Of a DNA stretch of 64,000 nt, positions 56,715-64,000 are shown piece after piece. Location of the stretch: contig CAJFCJ010000012.1 of NCBI GenBank assembly GCA_904063045.1, positions 2,351,180-2,415,179 of the forward strand, read 5' to 3'. The notes below the pieces were generated by a model. The model did not search any database. It was not told the DNA's origin and worked only from the letters and a program-made list of their open reading frames with translations. Numbering within the stretch: the stretch's first letter is position 1; the number at the start of each line of letters is the position of its first letter. Source of the stretch: Dimorphilus gyrociliatus (lineage: Eukaryota; Annelida; Polychaeta; Dinophilidae). The translations under genes and the position numbers were made by a program.

Positions 56715-58870
56715 CGTTGGATTAAATGCGTTTAGTGATATTTGGTGCTCTTCTTTTAACAGATATGGCGGAAGTGAGAAGCCGACGCGCGGTAGAGTAT
56801 TCCTTGCTCATAAATTATTCATGAGGTTTTTTCCACTCGATTTCTGAAATGGTGCCCTATCATTTCATAGACGCGCCATTTTCTTTTCGCTAGCGGAGTT
56901 TGGAACGAAACTTTTTTGAACATAATTCATCGATTTTCCCGGTTATACGCGCAAACATACTAGCTATAAAAATGCCGGTAACAAAGAAACTCGACTAATC
57001 AACTAAGATAAACATTTTAGAATCAGATATTACTGATACGTTATGGCTGATGACCTTAACAAACAAACCCAAAAATCAATAAAACAAATAAATAAATATC
57101 TATATATATATATAAAATAAATCGAATTAAAGAATTAGTTAATAATTTGAAAATTTGAAAAAAATAAGAACGTTAAGTGAAATTGTAGAATTTTGTTGTT
57201 GATTCAATTAATAAATGCTATAAATATACTCATGGAAGAAACAACTATATAATAAGAATATTGATCGTAAAAAATATTTTAAAAAATAGAAAAGAGGAGA
57301 AAAAATGAAGGAAGGAAATTTTATAATGAAATATTACTTTAATTAAAGTAAAACTGAGTAAAAACATACTCATATGGCCTTATATTTAAGAATATCTGCT
57401 GTCTGTAGTTAACAGTTTGCAGGTGTACGATGGGGTTTTATTTATTATTTTATTGTTTTTGTCTGTAAGTCCTCAACTTTATCATCTTTATTAGCAAATC
57501 CTTAACTTTTGTTGTTCTAATCATGTTAAATGTATATAAGTATATGAATATGCTTCATAGGCATATATTCATTGGCAATTTATTAATATATATATATATA
57601 TATATATATACAAGACTTGTTATTCCTTCCTTATTATTTTTAATAATATATATAATAACATAGAAACTCGCAGGTTCTTTTTATTAATATTACATTTAAT
57701 AATTTATAATATTCTAAGAATAGAGTTAACGTATGTAACATGGAAAATGCATATACTTTTTCCTCATTACTTCTCTTCCTTATCTTCAAGTCGTCTGTAT
57801 TGATATAATATTTGTCGCTTCATTACTAATATATAACAAAAGGGGCTATATTTAATTATCCTGTACGTAGGAGAACTAACTAATTAGTTCATGATATGTA
57901 TAATATTTGTATATATATATACATTTTATATACATTTATATCGATGTATATATTACATACTGTATGTCTGTGTGGACAAGAGTACAAAACAATTTAAACA
58001 ATCTTGTACAGTATTCGAAGAACAAGCTCTGTCTTTTGTAGGATGCTATATATAGTATACAATATATAAGTTTATATACAGATTTACACATAAATTTATC
58101 CTCAATTATAGTCATCATTTACTCTATTTGGAAAATAAGTAAAGCTAATAATTCACTATTAAAAGTGATAGAGCGTTTAGGCATCCTCCATTTTTCGTGA
58201 TTATGCAACTATGAATAAAGTAGCAACACTGAATAAATAGAAAGCCTAAGTAGACAAATAGAGAAGCCATGCTATTTTGGAAAATATAAGAATTAAAAAA
58301 ATAAACTATTAAATAGGTGAACATGACATAGAATATTCAGGTGTAATATGTCGTGAAATTATCATTCGTTACACTCTCTCATTAATTAATCAACACAGAA
58401 AATTCGTTTCGTATGAACAAATCATATATAAACTACAATAAACAAACAAAACGAGGAAAGGATAAAAAACATAATGACTATTTTATCTACATTATCTAGA
58501 TTAACTACTTTTATTGGAATTATCGAAATATGGATTAAATCTTTTTCTACAATAAGTAGATAAATTAAATAGACCTCGAAAACTGATGCGAAAATATTCT
58601 CCATTTTCTAATTAAATTAAGCTAGTTAAGTTATCTTCTAATGTCTATATTGATAAGACTATACTTTGGAATTGGCTTTAATTGAAATCATAAACATTCG
58701 CTTCATGTGTTTCTTCTTGTATAACAAAGAAAATAATACTGTCTCTTCCAATACAATACAATTGCTTGCTTTAATGTTTATTCAAAAAAACAGCAATTTC
58801 GATACATATTCATAGACACGTTTCATGATAGTTTGCAGACGATAGCATTTAAGTAAGTTTGTCAAAATAC
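56715..58870. other. Spacer ENOPH1 / SMARCAD1
   Basis: About 2.1 kb of AT-rich DNA. A YY1-like site on the minus strand (AAAATGGCGCG, about 56872-56882) may belong to the ENOPH1 promoter. (AT)n runs lie near 57588-57610. No exon was seen. Confidence 0.5.
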
Positions 58871-61800
58871 CTAAGCCAAAGCATCCTTTAGAATGTTGGC
58901 AATATCAACATCACTCTCTGATTTCTCTCCCGTAACGTCCTTCTCTAATTTAAGCTTCATTTCAGCTTTTTTGTAAATATCTTCTTCAACAGAATTCTTA
59001 CTCAACAGACGGTAAACGTTAACTTGTCTGATAAAAAGAAAATGAAATATTATACTTAGATAACTTTCTCTTGTTTACGTAATTATAATTTATACGCTTA
59101 CTTCTTTTGACCCAATCTGTGGCATCTATCCTCTGCTTGCTTATCGCAATATGGATTAAAATCAATATCATGAATTATAACCGTATTGGCGGATGTTAAA
59201 TTTATCCCTAGTCCGCCAGCTCGAGTAGTTAGTAAGAAAACGAAAATAGAGGAATCTTCGTTATAATCATCGATTTTTCCTTGTCTAGAAAATAGGGTTT
59301 TTATTTTTAATAGAGAGTTTATCATTAATTATTTATACTTATAAAAGAGATTTTATACTCTGTAAATCAAATATAGAAGCTTTGTTTTTACCTGTCAGTA
59401 ACTTGAGTACTTCCGTCTAACCGCAAGTATTTATAGCCCAGATGTTCCAGAAATGGTTCGATGATATCCAACATTATTTTGAATTGTGAAAAGAGTAAAA
59501 GTCGATCACCCTTTTCTTTAATGTTAGCCAAAAGAGTTCGCAAGTAATCGAATTTTCCGCTTTTATACAGATTGTTCTCATCCATAGTGAATTTTTTCAG
59601 AGACTTTAATAAATATATAGTTTTATCAAAGTAACTATATTTAATATTAAGTAATAACAAACCCTAAATTCTCCAGATATACACAAGTTGTACAATTCAA
59701 AATCATTCAAAGCCTGCATATCTTCGAAAAGATAATCCTCATTTCTATCACTTTCTTCTTTCGCAATCGCTTTCGCCATTTTCCTTAAAAGCTTATCATC
59801 GTAGTAGTTTCTCAATAGCAGTGGATGATTCGCCGCCTTTCTTAAATCCATCAGCATGGAACCATCCTGACCACCAACCTCTTCACCCTTTTTAATTGCT
59901 TCTTGGCGTTTTTTGACGGCTGTTTTAAATTTTTGAACAAGTTCCTTATAGATCCTACTTTGATCAGAGTCCATCTCAACTCTGGCGACAGTTGACAGCT
60001 TTTTCGGAAGCTGATTTAAGACATCAGCTTTAAGACGACGTAAAATAAATGGCTTAATGATACGCTTAGCTTGATCAATCCTCTTTTCCTCGTAATCAGT
60101 CTTCAATTTATCTTTGTTATTCTAACATTAAAATGAAATAATATACAGTATTCTGATATATGAATATATGTATTTTATTTAATGTTATAATAAAAAATAT
60201 GCGACTACTTACGTTTGATGTTGAAAAGGAGGATTTTATCTCTTCTGTTTGATTGATAAACAATTTAGGCATAATAAAGCATAAAAGCGACATCAATTCC
60301 AAGAGATTATTTTGTAGAGGAGTTCCAGTTAATAGAAATCTTCTCTGACACTAAAAATGTCCATTTTAATTATTAAATGTAGCTGTAATTTTCAAGATTG
60401 TTTTATATCTTACCTTGACTTTCATCAAATTAGTAAACCTTTGAGATTTCATGTTTTTCAGCATATGCCCTTCGTCAAAAAATGCACATTCAATATCCAT
60501 CTTTTTAAACAGTGATCTATCTTCAGTACTTCCAGTTATCATGTTATATCTGTAATCAAGACACAAGAGTTGCTTTTTTATAAAGAAAAACAAAGAAAAC
60601 AGTTTCACATACGTTGTTAAAATAATATCGAAGTGATCACAAGTTTTATTAAAAACATCCATGCGTATAGCCTTCCTATCTTCTTGTTTACCATAGTAGA
60701 GGAGTACTTCCATTAAAGGTGCCCACGTTTTTAATTCTCTTAGCCAATTATCTAAAAGTAAAAATGTCTTTGTAAAACGAAAGAAGGCCTACAACTAAAT
60801 TTGATTTAATTTACCAATTGTTGAGCTTGGAACAACAATAACATGAGGTTTTTTCACACCGACCTCGCGTAAATATCCTAAAAATGCAATAGTCTGAACA
60901 GTCTTTCCCAAACCCTGGAGAAACAAAACAAGATAATGATTAAATATAGGACAATTCAGAAAATAATCAACAATAAAGCTACCATTTCATCAGCTAAAAT
61001 TCCATTTATCTTATTTTTATAGAGTAAGGCTAACCAGTTTAATCCTGCCATTTGATAAGGTGCCAGTTTCAGTCTATTAATGAAATTATTTTAATTAAAT
61101 AACACACTAAAAGAAAAGTAGCTTTAAAATATTCTTAAATAACTTACGTATGGTTTAAATACTTCGGTAGGTCTGTTATAACAGATCTGCTTACTTTCGT
61201 TGATTTTCCAGTGATTTCCTCCACTATCCCTTCCATTGTTGATGAAATATCTTCACATTTTTGCATGAGATCCTCAATGGCTTTTCGAGTTTTGAACAAT
61301 TCTCTACAGTTTTGTATCAACTGTACATTTAAGGGTCTCTTTGATAATTTCTTTTTCTATTAGAAAAGGAGTTAATAGATTATAAATATATATTAATATA
61401 TCATTAATTTATTAATTTATAAGTTATAAGCTTACTAAATCATCCATATCTTTGAATGGTCGATTTTTAATGAGTAAATCGGCCTTCGCTCCCAGACAAC
61501 CAGGCATATCCAACAGATCTTGTTTTAAAGATTCATTGAAAAATGCCAGAATATTATTTTCTGTAGATTTTGACATACATTCGCTATCCTGTTGGATAAA
61601 AAACAGAATTCGATAAGACAATAAAATATAAAGGTATTTGCAAATAAACTATATTACTGAATAGTCGCTATCATCCTCATCTCTGTTGAAATCTTCATCT
61701 TCACATTCGCTGTCTCTTCCTTTTTTAGCTGAATTTAAAAATAACGAAAATTTTTTCAATATGCTTTTCATCTTTAATTATATTTTCTTATAATAATAAT

Positions 61801-62793
61801 AAGAATAAAAAATATACCTTCGTTATTCGTGTTATCATTTTTAAATTGTGATAACTGTTTCCTGGCGGCGGTCATTGCTTTAATACTGCCAAGGTTAGCA
61901 GTTCTGGATACATTCTTTGATAAATTTGGGCATATATCATCAGTTTCAGAATCGTCATCAAAATTTCCTAAATTATCAGAAATACCGTGCTTGATTAGAA
62001 GACTCTGCATTGAGTAATTACAATTTCTCAAAGAAACGTATATTTGCTGTAAGGAAAGCAAAGACAATTAAAATGTTATGACGATTTATATAGAATTCTT
62101 TGCTAACCCATTCATTAATATGAGTTATTTTGGTTTTTAAATAGTCCATTTTCTTGCGCAATGAAGATATATTTTCGAGATCTTGTTCATAATCCGCTTT
62201 AGTTAAATTTAGAGGATTTTCAAAAGGAATGGCGGGTCCGTTAAGTTCTGATATTTCAGTTTTTGGTATATCTGATTCGTTTAAGAATACTGTTTCTTGA
62301 GACTCTAATTCAACTTTTGAGCTGATAGTATCTTTAGTAATTTCATCGTAGTCATCATCATCTAGTGGAAGGGTCTCTTGGGATTCGATTTTAATTTTAA
62401 TATCGTTACATTCTTCTTTAATTTTAGTAGGGGAAGGGGGTGCGTCAGATATTTCTTCGGTGTCCGAGCTCTTTAGAATGAACCGCCTTCTCTTGGGTAT
62501 AGTCTTCAATGTTGAGTCCGGGCAAATACTGCGTATAAGTCAATAGATTTATGAGGAATCTTTCTTTATAATATCACAGCATATTATTCAAAAAATTCCA
62601 TTTACGTAACAAACGAATTATGAAAATGAAAATTAGCTTACTTTTCGTTTGATCCAGTTCTTTTTCTCTTTTGACTTATCTTTGAATCATCAGATTCCAA
62701 ATGATTACCTGAAAAAAATATATGAATAATTCTCTTATTCTAATAATCAAAAGTAGAAAGATTACTTCTCCCTCGTTTATTCTTTGCCGACAT
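58871..62793 (-). CDS. SMARCAD1: SMARCAD1/Fun30-type SNF2 chromatin remodeller
   Basis: About fourteen exons run from the ATG at 62793 (MSAKNKRGR) to a stop at 58871 (ILKDALA). An acidic, Ser-rich N-terminal half with [14 protein letters not shown]-type stretches (62509-61680) precedes the ATPase. Motif I is split by an intron: GILADEM ends at 60983 and [19 protein letters not shown] starts at 60914. Motif II reads [11 protein letters not shown] (about 60455), followed by the LTGTPLQNN region. The helicase C lobe has [53 protein letters not shown] and [33 protein letters not shown] and CHRLGQKK complete it. DEGH and the short distal half are typical of SMARCAD1/Fun30, which acts in heterochromatin maintenance and DNA end resection. 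A CUE domain is not clearly visible. Exon borders outside the core are approximate. Confidence 0.92.
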
Positions 62794-63424
62794 GAGCGTT
62801 CGAGTAAATTTTCCTACGATATTTTTCAACTAAAGGCCTGAAGGCGATAATAGAGAATTACGAAATTTCAACACAGCTACGTTATAATTACATGAAATAG
62901 TAGTAAAATCATAAAAAACGTTATGAAACTATACTCACTGAAAACAGATTGAAAGATTATGATTAAATTCTAAGTAATTTGGTCCTTTTTTTTGCAATAA
63001 ATTATTGGCCTGCTGCAGTGCGCCGACTCGACCGGAAACACTGTTTTGAATTCTCCTCTCGAAAAGATTTAGTCACAAAAGTTTGAGTTCGTATTTGCTG
63101 GAAAGTTGGAACTTATTTCTTTTTCTTTCAAGCTTCTTGAGTCTTCACAAAAAATTTTTTTTACAAATACGAAAATAATGCCACTTAGCGCATGCGCGTA
63201 ATACCTGTTTGAAAAAATATCATATATCTGTGAAAACAGATAGATTATCATTCGATTAAATAACAATCAACTGATCAATAATTACCAAAGAAGTGTTCTC
63301 ACTCGGCCTGTTGTTAATCTTAAATTTGCCTAGTAACGAGGCGATCTATCGAAATATGGCCTATGTCCATAGTAGACATCATTGATATCGTTAGTGATTG
63401 GTAAATATTGATCAAATTTGGCCG
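62794..63424. promoter_or_regulatory. Divergent promoter SMARCAD1 / right-edge gene
   Basis: A 631-bp space between divergent starts carrying GCGCATGCGC at 63188-63197, an NRF1 core palindrome. A GC-richer patch lies at 63010-63050. The bidirectional promoter role is inferred. Confidence 0.5.
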
Positions 63425-63522
63425 ATGCCCAGTCGTTCGTACGCCCCAGTTTCGACCGAATCGCCTAGGAAGATTTCAAAGCCTGTCAGCGTCGAAATTA
63501 TGCCTGCCAGACCAGTTAAAAG
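63425..63522 (+). CDS. First coding exon of an unidentified plus-strand gene
   Basis: The ATG at 63425 opens a frame of 32 codons plus two bases, ending at a strong donor (AAAAG, then GTAAGT). It reads MPSRSYAPVSTESPRKISKP followed by VSVEIMPARPVK. The composition is polar, basic and Pro/Ser rich, typical of a disordered N-terminus. A second in-frame ATG at 63500 would give a shorter start. No later exon could be placed in the remaining 478 bases, so the gene continues beyond the window. Family unknown. Confidence 0.5.
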
Positions 63523-64000
63523 GTAAGTCTAATTATTCGGTCTTTACATATGTATTAGCTTACCATGCTTTTTTGGCTATATATTCTAAAAAGGTTATAG
63601 ATTTGATGTATTTCATACTCTTTTTTCAAAAACCATACGTCACACGTGACTCATCTATTTTTTTTCTATAATCTAATTTCAATATAATTCAGTACTCTAC
63701 AATTAATACATGTTACATCGACAAAAAAAAGCTAAATGTTAGAGTAAAAGTGCCGGTAGTGTACTTTTGTAGAACAATGCAATAAATTAAAAATCTATAG
63801 GATAAGGTCTGTTGATAGTAAATTGTAGATCAAGTTCAAAATATTTATTTAAGGATTTTAACCAATCTGAAGATTAAATAATAGTCTTAAATAGACATGT
63901 ATATACTAGGTTATACCAAGTATACGCTCTTTGCGTAGAGACATATTTGGTGCACTATCATTAAAGAGTTCATACACTCTATACTTGTTGCTTTCATAAT
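63523..64000. other. Intron of the right-edge gene
   Basis: Presumed first intron of the gene starting at 63425. AT-rich, with no acceptor and frame combination that could be supported. Confidence 0.4.

Noticed and set aside
1-64000. CRISPR arrays, bacterial operons, phage or integrated viral genes
   Set aside because: The window is intron-rich animal DNA. No spaced direct repeats, ribosome-binding sites, reverse transcriptase or capsid frames were seen.

Overview
This window comes from an animal nuclear genome that is AT-rich and compact. Most introns are 50-90 bp GT-AG introns, genes are 0.4-2 kb apart, and head-to-head and tail-to-tail pairs are common. The gene set (SFMBT, SCYL3, PRPF38B, SMARCAD1, FRA10AC1, SYAP1, MEMO1, YPEL5, ENOPH1, a Shaw-type Kv channel, an RRM-Tudor protein, a DUF229 protein, a multi-CUB protease) is that of a spiralian invertebrate. 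A miniature annelid such as Dimorphilus fits best, but this is inference from intron size, gene density and Thr-rich collagen, not a database match.

Left part (1-16.5 kb): a secreted protein runs off the left edge, head-to-head with two tandem membrane-anchored collagen-like genes. Then come a four-MBT plus SAM Polycomb-type protein (minus), a METTL24-like type II membrane protein (minus), the SCYL3 pseudokinase (plus), an unrecognised 178-residue protein (minus, tail-to-tail with SCYL3) and PRPF38B (plus).

Middle (16.9-43.3 kb): a five-CUB trypsin-like protease (minus), a gene-poor 4.5 kb stretch, a Shaw/Kv3-like potassium channel (plus), a GT61-like glycosyltransferase (plus) tail-to-tail with FRA10AC1 (minus), an intronless DUF229 protein (minus), an intron-containing tRNA-Arg(UCU) (minus), a TLC-domain protein (minus) head-to-head with a BTB protein (plus), and a small intronless EF-hand protein (plus).

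Right part (43.4-64 kb): an RRM plus five-Tudor protein typical of germline piRNA factors (minus), MEMO1 (minus) head-to-head with an intronless SYAP1 (plus), YPEL5 (minus), enolase-phosphatase ENOPH1 (minus), the SNF2 remodeller SMARCAD1 (minus), and the first coding exon of an unidentified plus-strand gene. Most genes are independent housekeeping or signalling genes and do not form a shared pathway. Three act on chromatin or small-RNA silencing (SFMBT, RRM-Tudor, SMARCAD1), and two on splicing (PRPF38B, FRA10AC1).

The most unusual observation is in the GT61-like gene. A 100-nt segment bounded by a perfect 15-nt inverted repeat and a TAT direct repeat breaks the reading frame. Its removal restores the frame exactly, yet it has no AG acceptor at its 3' end. 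It looks like a recent MITE insertion, or an inverted-repeat intron removed by non-canonical splicing.
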